This document shows positions 33,208 to 45,196 of a stretch of DNA of 64,000 nt, in pieces. A program made the translations under genes and the position numbers. The notes below the pieces were generated by a model. That model made no database searches. It was not told the DNA's origin and saw only the letters and a list, made by a program, of their open reading frames with translations. The first letter of the stretch is position 1. The number at the start of each line of letters is the position of its first letter. The DNA comes from Prinsepia uniflora (Eukaryota > Streptophyta > Magnoliopsida > Rosales > Rosaceae): the NCBI GenBank assembly GCA_032719365.1, contig CM064862.1, positions 84,315,180 through 84,379,179 on the forward strand, read 5' to 3'.

Positions 33208-33224
33208 ACCTTCCCTTCTTAAAG
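33208..33224 (-). other. polypurine tract of the gag-only element
   Basis: The minus strand reads CTTTAAGAAGGGAAGGT immediately before the 3' LTR. Confidence 0.8.
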
Positions 33225-35159
33225 AATTTCGTCCCCGAAATTCCAACTATCCGTATTCCACAACTACCTCGTGGAAAACAAACGGGCCTCACAACATGTG
33301 TACACCTGTACACCCACTAGCCAACGCAGAACTCGTCTGCACTGAGACGTCACATCACAGATGCACGTCGTACTACCTACACTCGACCACCTCGAGTGAA
33401 ATTGATCACCAGAAATTGGCAATGCCACCATTAAGCTGACTCATTCAGCTTGACGGCCCCACGTACTCACAAATGTGTCCTAACCTTCGCTCTCATCGAG
33501 AGTCACCAAAACTCACCTGTCAGTCCATGCTGACACTACAAGCCAAACTGTCACTACCAAGCTTTACCACTCTAGTAAAGCGCCAATCAGTAACAAATCA
33601 GTGACAACACATCATACTACAACGTCCGTCAATGTAGCACAAGATCAACAACATGATCTCCCCTCGCAGGGCAAACTCAATCCTGCGACAAATACCAACA
33701 GCAGTAACCACAACTGTCACCCCCTCAGCGATCCCAGATGCTGGTAAGGTCACGACATGCTAACATCTCGCCGCAAAGCAACTTGCGGTCACACTAACCA
33801 CCAATTCACTCAATTAGATGGTGTAACTGGAACACATTGAACACCAGCCTAGCAGTGATCACACAACTCAACACTAGAGTTATACTAGCCAACCATGGCT
33901 AAGAGCACCTGCTCAAACAATCACTGAAATCATCTGAATCACTCTGCCCAGTGCATCGTGTTCAATGTCTAGTTCATGTTCACAACCAAAATCAATGGTA
34001 TTGGAACTAAGCCAAGCACCAACACGTTTATCGACAGATCACTGGTACATCCCATGTACCGTCACTAGGTATCAAGTACCCCAAACCATGTACAAAGTAC
34101 ATACATTTATCCGTTGACCAGACTACAACCACCTAGGTCATATCCAAACACGTTGCAATAATGGAGTCCATTTGCCAAAACCAGCAAGAGACAAATCGAA
34201 ACTCCACCAATCCGCTAGTTCCAATTCCAAATCTGAATCCGCAATTTCGTAAGAAATCCCGAATCCAAACCCAGACATCACTCCGAAATCATTATTCCAG
34301 AAGCTAGCATTTGGAATAATCATTCTGCACCCAAATCCAATATTCCACTTTCAAGTTCTAAAATCGAATCCTGAATCGTCACCCAGAAATTCGATTCCAA
34401 AACCCAAAATCTCGTTCACGTCCACTCGGACACACCAAAATCGAACCTATCGGTTACCCGTTCATTATACTCGGTTGACTTCATAAGGAAGCCAATCCAA
34501 CAACCACACGGTTTAGGTTGACAAAATCCGACCACTTCGGAAACCTACTCATTCGAGTAATATACCACAAGGGCTCCACTTCGAAAAGAAGTTCAGTCCC
34601 GTCATTTACGACTCACATACCGGAGTAAGAGTGACAAACTCTCAACCCAACTGGATCATCAGGATCACGGTCCAGATCCATCACTACGTCAGTCGAACAT
34701 GAACATCACGATCCTAGATCGTCACAATGCCCAATGTCCACGACATCACAAACCCGATCCACCTAGGATCCACACGGTTAACTACTAGTAACCATAGGGT
34801 CTTACACCCTCATCTAATTTGCGTACTGTCACAACGTTTGACAACCAACGCCCACAATTAAAAGTTCAGTCAACGACGAGACACGCCGCGACTGTGGGTT
34901 CTCACTGATTACCTTGTATCAACCCTTGCCATCCCACCTAGGGAAAACCAAGGATGATCCAAAACAATAACACCAATATTCATCCCCGGGTCAAGTTTAT
35001 TCTGGGCCCAACACGCCCATCTACAAACCAAACTGTTAACAAAAACAACCATCCGGACCCACACTAGTCCGACACATTCAAACACATGACACAATATTAC
35101 AACACAAATGGACAATACAAACTATTTACAAGGTATCACGAAAACATGTATCAATACAA
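33225..35159 (-). other. non-coding internal DNA of the gag-only element
   Basis: About 1.9 kb between the gag stop and the PPT, in the place where pol would be. No RT, RNase H or integrase motif is readable in any frame. It is related to the internal DNA of the LARD-like element and to 18090-18612. Confidence 0.75.
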
Positions 35160-36014
35160 TTATTTTGACCTACGGTCAAGTCGATCGGGGCAGTTCCTTC
35201 GCAAATGTCCAAGTTTCCTACAAAAGTGACAAGTGGCAGTGCTGAGGCGACTTGCCCTACCACGCCGCTTACTTGTCGACTGGGTTGAAGTTCCACCCGA
35301 ATGAACATCCACCGAGGGTTGCGACACAAGAGTATGAAGGCTAACTCGCTTCGATGTTTCCTGACTTATCTGTTCAGTATCCTGACGCTCTCGGCGTCGT
35401 CCAGAGCCCAAAGATTGTTCTGGCACAGGTAAAATAGTAGCCTCCACTCGGATAGCAGCATCCGATAATTCCCTCAGGGTAGAATACGAGCCAACAGTTA
35501 CAGCACCTCGTAACTCATTCCTCAATCCCTGCTCAAACCTTCGACACTTATCCTCCTCAGTAGCCACATACAGTGGAGCGAAACTAGATAAGTGCAAAAA
35601 TTGCTGTTCATAATCGACCACTGACCGATTCCCTTGCTGCAATTGGAGAAACTCAACCTCCTTAGCGTTCCGAAATGAGCGAGGATAAAACTGATCCAAA
35701 AATCGCTCTCGGAATGCATCCCATGCCAAGGTACGGGCATCCCAGCCAGTCAACTGTAAACTATGCCACCACCTGTAAGCATAGCCATCCACAAGAAAAG
35801 TGGCTACGGGCACCATGTCCTCCAGGGGACATATCATGACCTCAAAAATCCTTTCCAATCGAGTAAGCCAATCTTCGGCACCATCCGGTCCCGAATCACC
35901 ACGAAACACAGTGGCTCCTAACCGTCGAGCTCGCTCAATATCTGGGCCTTTACTAACACTACTCATGTCCCTCCCATCTTCAGACCGTGTACGGGACGCA
36001 CGACTCGGAGGCAT
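35160..36014 (-). CDS. Gag protein of a pol-less LTR retrotransposon
   Basis: A 284-codon intact frame on the minus strand, starting at the ATG 36014-36012, 30 bp downstream of the PBS. The retrotransposon gag domain occupies about residues 25-195 (with WWHSLQLTGW, FLDQFYPRSF and EEDKCRRFEQGLR). It is clearly homologous to the Gag part of the chromovirus at 25612. A basic, serine-rich linker follows. The C-terminal zinc knuckle has C262, C265, H270 and C275 (CHFCRKLGHLRRNC). The frame then stops after DRLDRRSK, with no protease after it. The product would form virus-like particle shells that package RNA. Maintenance of an intact gag without pol argues that this protein is used, for example to package its own RNA for a helper. 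Confidence 0.93.
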   Translation of the reverse strand: MPPSRASRTRSEDGRDMSSVSKGPDIERARRLGATVFRGDSGPDGAEDWLTRLERIFEVMICPLEDMVPVATFLVDGYAYRWWHSLQLTGWDARTLAWDAFRERFLDQFYPRSFRNAKEVEFLQLQQGNRSVVDYEQQFLHLSSFAPLYVATEEDKCRRFEQGLRNELRGAVTVGSYSTLRELSDAAIRVEATILPVPEQSLGSGRRRERQDTEQISQETSKRVSLHTLVSQPSVDVHSGGTSTQSTSKRRGRASRLSTATCHFCRKLGHLRRNCPDRLDRRSK

Positions 36015-36043
36015 GACGTATCAACAGAAATCAAGAACCAAAT

Positions 36044-36055
36044 GCTCTGATACCA
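36044..36055 (-). other. primer binding site of the gag-only element
   Basis: Plus strand GCTCTGATACCA, reverse complement TGGTATCAGAGC (tRNA-iMet), 3 bp from the 5' LTR at 36059. Confidence 0.95.
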
Positions 36056-36058
36056 CTT

Positions 36059-39000
36059 TGACAGGACCCGTCCCAACTGGACGTCAAAAACCGTGTCCGG
36101 TCCTGCTCCCGTCTGACAAGTCAACTAAAGGTCCGAAACTACCCTTCAGTGCTTGCCAGACAAGGGATGTTTGCGCGGATTTCTGCTGCTGCCACTGCCT
36201 CACGATCAGTCCCGAACGTCGTACCACGGCCTGGAGGGTCACAAAACAGAAAAGGTGTGAGTGGACAAAAATGACCTCTTATAAAAACATTTATCAAAAT
36301 ACATTCTTACCCTCCAGTTTTTACAAACTTGCATGCATATCGTAAAACATGAGTAATAGTATGAAATCATTCAAGTATGAACAGTGGACCGATAAAATCA
36401 AAGCATATTTTCCCATGGTCCATAAAACTCATGTTTACCAAATCAGTTCATTTTATAAACATCAAATCCCGGCTCTCAGGCCAACACATGTGAAAACATA
36501 ATCACTGGCCACAAAGACCAAAAACCCGTACTCAATACCAGTACGTCATCACAACAACATCAATCAGCACTAATCACCAGTGCACAAGAAATATATCAAT
36601 CCAATCAATCCGCACTACTCACAAGTGCATAAAATGTCACAAATCACATCTGCACTACTCACAAGTGCACAATCAATCAAACTACACTACTCACAAGTGC
36701 TGCACTACGCGTAGGCCAATATCCAGTCACACTCTCGGGAACAGACACCTCTGGGCTCAACCCCCTCGGGCTCAGTCACCTCTGGGCAAACACATCCCCA
36801 GGTTCAGACACCTCCGAGCGGTACATCCAGGCTCAGTCTCATCCGAGAAGCTGACTACCATAGGATCAACTCCGGATCCTACAATCACATCCTCCAAGCT
36901 CCGGTCGTCTGGGTAATCCCCCCAAGCACCGACCGTCTAGGAATATCACAATCACAATGAAAACCATCCCGGGAATTACATCCCAAAACATTTCAATCAA
37001 ATCTTAACTTCATACAAAGTCAAGATCATTCCCGACTGGGTCTCAAAGCCCAAAATACCTTTTTCACATAAACCGTTAAAATCACATTTAAATCAATAGA
37101 ATAATCCGGAAATCATCATTGACTCACCAACCAAGTCAAAATATCATTTTAGAAATCATTTAAACTCCGGGCCTAGCCCAAAACATCATTTGCACGTTCC
37201 TCGTAAAACGTGCCCGAAAGACCGATTAAAATAATCATAAATTCCCAATAATTCATTAATTTCACAATTTCACAAGTGACTCCAAATCCGAGTCAAAATC
37301 ACTATTCACTTGGGTTCTCATGCCCAAAATAACATTATCACGCAAATCCATGCGTTGCAACCTATGTTGCCATTTTCACGTAAATTCACGAAATCCTTGA
37401 CTCATTCCCGAGTCACAACATCATTTTCAATCCATGACTCATAATCCGAGTCCACACACTATTTTCAAACAATTTCAATCCCGGACTCATAAACCAAGTC
37501 CAAACATTATTTTTACCAAGTTTCGTAATTTCTCGAAAATCGCCCAATAATAATAATATAATAATCATAAAACCGAGAAATTACCGGATTGAAACATAAA
37601 TCATGCCCAAGCATATAAAATCATATAATAAGGCATTTAAATCATATATGCATGCATCGCGGTTAGAAAACAAAGTCCACTCACACACACCGTCCAAAAC
37701 GGTCCGTTTCTGAGCTGCACGTTTTTCCGTAAATTCTGGAAATCACAACTCCTGTCCAACATCATTATAGAGGGTTACTAACATCTCAAAATACTTCATA
37801 TAATTTTCCCCAATTTTTCCGGAATTTAAATACGTATTTTAAACGTAAAACAAAACTTCGGATACACGGAACATTATCGAACCAATATCCGATTTCCCCG
37901 AAACCAACGTCAAAATGTTCGTTACACTGAGAGGATCAAAAGTCATGTTGACCTCACCTTGAGACTAGGCCAGACGCGCCCTCACGCGCCGCCGTGAGTG
38001 GCTGCGCGTGAAACCCACGCGCCAGCTACAGTGCTGCTACAGTGCTCCTTCTTCACCCGTTTGTCTGGTAAACGGGTTGAAAAACCCGCGATAGAACCCG
38101 GTTGAATCTCACCCAATTCGACCTCAAATCGATCCGTTCTTTCCACTGATCCCTTCTAATCCAACTCTAATTAAGTTCTGCAAGTTCAGTTACTCGAATC
38201 ATGGTCTAAATCCTCACGACTCTCGATCTATCCTTGACGGGTTTCCAATTCGGGTTCACTGATTCTGTCCCTGATTTTCAAATTAATTCATAGAGTAAGC
38301 ATCGTGAGAGTGTATTGAATGTTTTTCCAAGATCAATTTGATGAATTCTTACCTCTAACCCGTTGAACCCAAGCTCAATTTTGAGCTGCCATGGAAGCTC
38401 AGTTCTTCCTCAATCCGACACGGTTTCTCTTCGGTTTTGTTGCAGGAAGGTTCGTATGGATCCCAGAAGTCGAATTGCATCAACAATTTCGATCCTCACC
38501 GTTCATAATTACCATTTCGAATTTCCCTCTAATTTTTCTGATTTTCGAACTGAATTCCCCCAGTGGCCTCTCTGCCTCACGAATTTCTCTCTCAATTCGG
38601 CTCCCTCAGTCTCCCAATTGCACATTGAAACCGAAACAAAGGTTTATCAGCTGTTAATGGGCAATCATGAGGACAATCCCAAATTTAGGGGATTAATGTC
38701 CAAAGCAATATGATGGTGTTTCCCATGATTCCCATTTCTATGTTAGCTGGGGCATGGGAGATGACAAAGTGACAGATGTCACATTCTGTTAGCAAGAATC
38801 AAGGTCAAAAGACCATTTTACCCTTCGTACGATAAATTACCATTTTGCCCCTAGACATCCGTGACCCGTAACTTGGTCACCCGAACTCTGTTTTCGACGT
38901 GCCGCCTGTCGTTGGATTCGTATCAACAAGACCTACGTAAGGGTCCTTGGCCCTCGTCCATTGGACCTCCCGGTCAAAAAGTCAACATTTGACCCCTAAT

Positions 39001-39291
39001 ATGACCATATTACGAAAATGCCCTTGGGCTTCCGAACGTCATAACTTTCACCTCGAATGTCGGAATCGAAAGTGTCACCTGTCTATGAACTCGTGACGTC
39101 CCGAACTACGTCACAGTCATCAGTCAAAGTCTGTTTGACCACCAGAACTTAAAGTCAACATTTTGCCCACGCTAGGGGCAAAACGGTCATTTTGCATGTT
39201 TCGTCCGATTTCACTCAACTAATCCCCGATTAGTCATTCTAATTCATAATTAATTAATATTCAATCCCGATATTCGGGACGGGTCATTACA
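36059..39291 (-). repeat. 5' LTR of the gag-only element (3233 bp)
   Basis: TGACAGGACCCG to GGGTCATTACA. Minus-strand landmarks are acceptor-like CCCTCCAG (36232-36239), GTCCACTCAC (about 36257), its complement GTGAGTGGAC (about 37675), and donor-like GAGGTAAG (about 38349-38356). It keeps the intact chromovirus target GGTCAAAAAGTCAAC near 38973. Confidence 0.92.
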
Positions 39292-41304
39292 CAGTTGCAG
39301 GCGAACCGGCCGGTTCAGACCGGTTGCGCGAGGAAGAAGACGCACTGTGCAGTGGCGCGTGAGGCCCACGTGCAGTGCACTCCCATGGCGCGTGAGGGCG
39401 CGTGACAGGGAATCTGGGGAAGGTTCCAACATGTGAAATCATCTATTCGATGTAACGAACATTTTGGGACTGGTTTCGTGTCAATCGGACATCGTTTCGA
39501 TAGGTTTCGGGCTGTCTGAAGGTTTAGGTTTGGTTTTAAAAATAGTTAAAAGTTCGGAAAAATTACGGGGCTTTGGTAGGAGGTTAATTAAGTAGTTAGT
39601 AACCTTCTATTAAAATTTGGATAGGTTTGGGAGTCCCGGTGATGGTGATCGGCTCGGGAGAGCTTATGGCACGCAAATCGAGGCGGCAGCTCGAACGGTC
39701 TTTGAGTGGACCTTGTTTTCTAAATTGGTGCATGCATAAGTGTTTATTATATGTTTTAAATATTTGTTTGTGATTCCATGAATGCATTTGGATGTGTGGT
39801 TACGTATAGGCACGTATTTCGAGGTTTCGGCCCTATACGGTGCCTATACGGGTCGGTATTTCTTTATTGGTTTTAATGAAATGGTTTTGGATTTCTAAAA
39901 GGATAAACTCGGGTATGAGACCCATTTGGTTTTGTCTCGGGCATATGATGCTATTTACGACCTTCGGGTCTAAATCGTGGTCGCGGCGGGTGCTATGTGC
40001 ACGGCGATCGACGATACGACGCTCGCCTCCGGATTGAGATGTGTTCCTTCCGGAGAGGTCACGATGCACGATTCGTGGTCGGGCAGCCTAGGGAGGCTCG
40101 ATTTCAGAGTGCTGATGGTTCAAGATATCGATCGGTGATGAGTGCACCATGATCTTGTGGTGGTCGTGTCAGTTGATACGTTCAGGGCGACATACCAGGA
40201 TTGAGGGCGGTCCTGGATGGATGGTTGCACGCATCACTATGATCGGAGTCGTGACTGACCCTTCGATATCGGGCACGGTGCCCAGTTGATGTCATATGTT
40301 CGGGCACGAGACCCAGATATTTTACACTGATGATTTCGGGTCAGGGACCCTAGATGGATTTCCAAGTTCATGACGGTTTATGGGAACCGGCATGAACTCT
40401 GGAAAGGTCATTGTGGTTCATGACGGTTTATGGGAACCGGTATGAACCTTTGTCAGGTCATGAACCCTGGTTAATGGATGTTATGGATCATGACGGTTCA
40501 AGGGAACCAGGCATGAATGTTTATGTTATGTATATATATGTATTCATATACCTTCCGTTACTTCTATTATCTCCTCTGGGGAGGGTCGTTGGCCTGGGTG
40601 GACCCCGGAGTAGTCACGGAGCACCGACTGAGTGGAGTCACCCCCCAGTTGGGTTCCTTACTCTCAGGAAGGCTATGATTACTATTACCTCGGGTAGGGT
40701 CAGTGGTCTGCGGACATTGATCTTGACTTTGAGAAGACTCGGATTGAGACCTGGGTAGCACGCGCGTAGCTTTGGAAACCGTGATATGATTGGTTGTGTG
40801 AATTATATGTATATATGATGTATGATATATGATATGATATATGATGTGTGTTTACACAGGTTTTGGATAGTAGCCCGTATGGTTGGTTTCTTATGATTTG
40901 GGCCGAGTCCCTTATGGATTTGGGCAGTGGCCTGTATAGTCATTTTCATTATGGTTCTTTCAATCTTGGTTTTGGGCTTAGTTCCCACATATGGTTTATT
41001 TCGGATAAATGGTTTTCGAATGCATGCATGCTTTTTAGTGAAGGGTACAAAGGTCTTTTATGAAATGTTTTATAAACTCTTGTTTTGTCCACTCACAGCT
41101 TTTAATGTTTTGACTGCCCTTCAGGTTGACATCGGATATGGACTGTAGCAGAGACCGAGATATCACATACCTCCTCCGGATCCTGGCGTACTCTGATGGC
41201 CCGAGAGGGTAAAGGTCAGAAATATCCCTTGTCTGACACTTCGTGTCAGACGGGAGCAGGGTCATCCCGCACTAATCCCGGGGGGATTGGGATGGGTCCT
41301 GTCA
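39292..41304 (+). repeat. host LTR, right part (plus)
   Basis: Continuation of 19397-19760 after the gag-only element. It starts with the second TSD copy CAGTT and ends GGGATGGGTCCTGTCA. Landmarks are GAGTGGACCTTG (39713), CTCCGG hairpins (about 40025-40055 and 40575-40610), three GGTTCATGACGG-like repeats (40367-40502), GTCCACTCAC (41088), acceptor-like CCCTTCAG (41117) and the hairpin GTCTGACAC/GTGTCAGAC (41223-41243). It was probably a solo LTR; no PBS or internal domain follows. Confidence 0.8.
40360..40520. repeat. TTCATGACGGTTTATGGGAACCGG tandem repeats
   Basis: Three to four imperfect units of CATGACGGTTTATGGGAACC followed by GGCATGAAC or GGTATGAAC, starting near 40369, 40420 and 40488, spaced about 50-68 bp. 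Confidence 0.8.
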
Positions 41305-42498
41305 GACAGGGTGCCACGTCATCACCCCTGTCCTCCTGACGGGTCGACCCGTATCTCTGCAACTGGGTCGATCAGACCCGCGATCTGACCCGGTCACCAT
41401 TTCATCAATTCTAAACCATTTTCCTTCTAGTTTGTTCCTACATGCTCTTCTCAATCCCAGAAATGGTTCTATCTAATTAGAATCATTAAACAAGGACTGA
41501 ATCGAAGACTTACCTCGATGAACAGACCCGGTTTCCCGTCGCCGTTTACACTCTGTTCAGACCACCACTAGTCACGAAATCGAGCCCTATAGGTTCCTAT
41601 TAGTCCCTAGAATCGATTAGGGTTAATAGAAAACAAAAATACATGTTGGAAATTCAAGTTTCCATTCCTGAGTTTCAAAACAGTTTCGGGTTTAGGATTT
41701 TCCTACCTCGCCGCTGTCTGCCTCCGTTCACCGCCGTCCCTCTGCCTCACCAGCTCAGTCCAGCCACGCCCAAAGCAAAGGTCAGGTGCTACGCATGTGT
41801 GATGGTTGAAATGGGCAGAATGTGGGTGTCGAGTAGGAAAATATATAGAATGGAGGGAATCTGCTCACACAAAATGGATGGTCCAGATTTGATCTCAGGG
41901 ATGAGATCAATGGTTGGGATGAAATCTGGGGGTTTCAGATCAATGACTGGGATTAAAAGGTAGATTAATTCTATTTAATCACATAGTGGAGTTTGATCCA
42001 ATCTAGCCAATGGGTGAGTGACACTTGTCACTCATCCAGGTGTCCTCCAATCAGAATACCAGAATAAAATATTCGACACGAAAACCGAGACGCGAACCTC
42101 CCGATTTCACGTTTCTGACCATAACTTCCTCGTACGAAGTCCGATTTCGGCGTGCCGCCTGTCTACGGACTCAGGACATTGAGACCTACCTAACGGTCCT
42201 TGAGTCATGTGAAAATTAGTTGCCAAATGAAAAGTCAACATTTTCGCCCCTAAAGTCCAAATTACTATAATGCCCCTGAACTTCCGATAGTCATAACTTT
42301 TTCCCTGATCGTCCGAATTGGACGTGCCACCTGTATATGAACTCGTGACGTCCCGAACCACGTCACGGTCACTGGTCAAAGTCCTTTTGACCCACCAATT
42401 AAAAAGTCAACAATTTGGCCATACCATTCACAAGGGTAAAACGTCAATTCATACATTAAATTACAATATTCAAATCTTCAAATTTTCGGGGTGTTACA
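41305..42498 (-). repeat. partial LTR related to the chromovirus (minus)
   Basis: The reverse complement aligns with the first about 1.2 kb of the chromovirus LTR. It ends at TCGGGGTGTTACA (the start of TGTAACACCCCG on the minus strand). It carries TGACACTTGTCACTCA (42019), both GTAGACAGG-type blocks (42161, 42333, one altered) and donor-like TTACCTCGATGAACAG (41511). It begins within GACAGGGTGCCACGTCA exactly where the plus LTR ends, consistent with that LTR having inserted into this one. Confidence 0.8.
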
Positions 42499-42595
42499 TT
42501 AGAACCCAAGTTTCCACTGGATTACTTGCGTGTGGTTATATTCAAGTTCGTTATTACTCCTTATATTAATGCTTGGGTCATGTATATTCAATTTG
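42499..42595. other. short spacer between LTRs
   Basis: 97 bp of AT-rich sequence without recognisable features. Confidence 0.6.
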
Positions 42596-45196
42596 TGTAA
42601 CGACCCGAATTTTCATAAATACTATTTTATTGCAAAATGACCATTTTTCCCTTGAGGGGGAAAAAGTTAACTTTTGACCCGAAAAATATTTAGGACCTTG
42701 ACCCATGACCGTGACGTAGATCGGGACGTCACGAGTCCGTAGACAGGCGGCACATCAAAAATAGACGTTTGAAGAAAAAATTATGGTCATGGGAGCGATT
42801 TTGGTGAAATTTACGAACTGAGAACGAAATTAAAATAATATTAAAATATTAAAATTTAACCTAACCCTTGATTTAATATAGACCCTTGGATGAGTGACAA
42901 GTGTCACTCATCCCAAGTTTGTCACTCATCCCAAGGTTACTTTGTCCCTAAAACATGGATCTTGCTCCATTGGTTGCTTTATTTAATATTTTATTCTCTC
43001 AAACACTCCCCAGCCATCCATCTTCTTTCCATCCATCAATCTGCACCTTTCATCATTCCTTCATCACATCCATCTTCTTCTTCCATTTGTGTTCTCGTGA
43101 GCTCAAGAACGAACTCATCCCCTCAGTTTGTACAAACCCAAAACCTTTCATCCACTTCATCTCCAGCAACCAGATCGACCTCATCCCCCTCACCATACGT
43201 CATCTTCATCATCGGCCATCACCACCATCATCTTCTTCTCTATCTGCAAAAACCGAGAACCACCCCAAACCCGCGAAGGAAAAACGGACCCGAAACCCAA
43301 ACCGTTCAACCCACGCGTCTACACGTTGAACCAACACCAGGCTAGGACCATTAGGAGGCTTGGACGACTATGGAAAGGACGGGAGGACCCACGACGGCAA
43401 CACGGCGGAGGTAGGCCCGAAAACCCGAGAACCCCTCTGTTTTTCCATTTTTCGAAACCCTTGGTTTGACGTGTAGGAACCGTTTCTTTGTGTTGAGTTG
43501 TGTTCAAGGGACTGTGACGAGTTAGAAAAAGCTAGTTTCGAAGCTAGAAGGGGACTGAGGTAATGGGGAAGACGACCGGAACTGGACTGCAGGTTTTCTT
43601 CGAGTTACAGGTATAGATCTCGATTGTTCTTTTGGTTTTGAGTTCACAGACTTGTAGAACGGACTTAGACGAACACCTAGGATCAAACCCCGTCGAAAAT
43701 CGTGGCCGGAAATGGGAGTTCTGATCGGGTTAGGTTGCGGGTCATCAGCAACCCGGTTATAGGATTTCAGTAAGACCCGGTCGAATGTCAGGGATGATGA
43801 CATCATCATGCTGATGTCATGATGACTTCATCATGTCAGACCAGTGACCAATCAGGGAGTGACACGTGTCACCTGACACCTGTCAGTGATGACATCATCA
43901 TCACTGTAGCAGCGTTGACTAGAGGGTTGACTAGGCACGTGGGGCACATGTGAATAGTATTTTTGGTGGGACCAGTACCATTTTCAAGGTTTCGACGATA
44001 CGAATCCAATGACGGTGATTTCGTATCGATCGGAGATCGTTATGTTGGTCAAATTAGGGTTTAATACCTCGGGAAGCATATTCAAACTGCTTTCCCGGGC
44101 CGGTTCTATTCTAGGGTTTTAGAGTTGAACTCGTGAGGTACATTAGTGACTTTTGGATGTATTTGTATAGGTTTAGGCGGTTGGTTGAGTAGCAAGGACC
44201 CTGCGTGAGTGAGTTTTTTGATTTCTAAAGGATTGCATGCATAACTGTTTTTATTATTTCACTTTATGATTGAGATGAGATTATTATGGGTATTATATTA
44301 TGATGCTTATTACATATTATGGTGTTTTGGGCATGAGACCCGTCTGGATTATATACGGAATGTTGTCAGGGATTATCAGGGAATGCAGGGTAACTATACT
44401 ACTATTGTACTGTAATATCCGACCTTATTGTTATTGTCTCCTCCAGGGAGGGTCATTGGCCTGGGTGGATCCTGGAGTAGTCACGGGGCACTAACTGAGA
44501 GGAGTCAACTCCTGTGGGGTTACTCATTCTCAGGAAGGCATTATGATTTTACCTCGGGTAGTGATCCGGGATACTGGACATTGGTGGACCTAGAGGATTA
44601 CTAGGGATTTGAGACCCTGAGTGGCATGCGTAGCCTTAGGACCGTGACATTATTAGGCATTAGGGATGCCGGGGTTTGGTTTTACAGTGCACTATTACGA
44701 TGGTTTTCCCTATTCAGTTATTTATATGATTCTATGATTTATGATACGGTTATGATTATTTATATTTTATTCAATGCATGCAAGTTTTGAAAATGGAGGG
44801 GTAAAACTTTATGATTATTATATTATTAAATTGGTTTTGGAAACTTGTTTATTTTCAGTCCACTCACTCTTTATTGTTTTAATTGACCCCTCCTGACCGT
44901 GCTACTGAGGTAGAAGAGGAGGATCCAGAGTACGAGACTTAGATTATTTCGTTGTGCACCTGTACAGCCAGTTGGGGGTAGGTTGAGCACTGTTTTTGTA
45001 ACCTGACAATTGTACTCGTATTTTGTATTCGTAATATTTCTGGTCTGATAGCATTAAACTATGAACTTGCATGTTTAACGTTATTATTTAATTCGAAAGA
45101 CTTTAGTTCGGCTAAGGGTATTTTTGGTATGTTTAGAATCGTTGTCAGACAGGAGCGGGACACATCTCCAGATAGTCCAAGTGGGATTAGGATGGG
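42596..45196 (+). mobile_element. solo LTR, plus strand, 3' end degenerate
   Basis: Starts TGTAACGACCCGAATTTTC and has the family landmarks: GTAGATCGGGACGTCACGA (42715), donor-like CAGGTATAG (about 43609), an ACGT/GATGACATCA-rich tract (43784-43915), GTGAGTGAGT (44205), CTCCAGG/CCTGGAG hairpin (about 44441-44476) and GTCCACTCACTC (44858). The expected final GGGTCCTGTCA is broken after GGATGGG at 45196 and no TSD is visible, so the copy is old or truncated. Confidence 0.8.

Larger units (their letters stand above)
19761..39291 (-). mobile_element. gag-only LTR retrotransposon (TR-GAG type), minus, itself interrupted
   Basis: Two LTRs of about 3.23 kb bound a short internal domain (33208-36058) that carries PBS, PPT and one intact gag frame but no protease, RT, RNase H or integrase. 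Flanking TSD is CAGTT (19756-19760 and 39292-39296). The 3' LTR is split by the chromovirus at 22681-32890. The two LTRs differ by roughly 1 percent (more than 25 substitutions noted by eye), so this insertion is clearly older than the chromovirus inside it. Elements of this design, with terminal repeats plus only GAG, must borrow pol functions from an autonomous relative. Confidence 0.85.

Noticed and set aside
42890..43469. Overlapping plus frames of 113-151 codons in the solo LTR
   Set aside because: They lie in a low-complexity CATC/TTC-rich LTR leader in three frames at once. Related LTRs do not conserve them.
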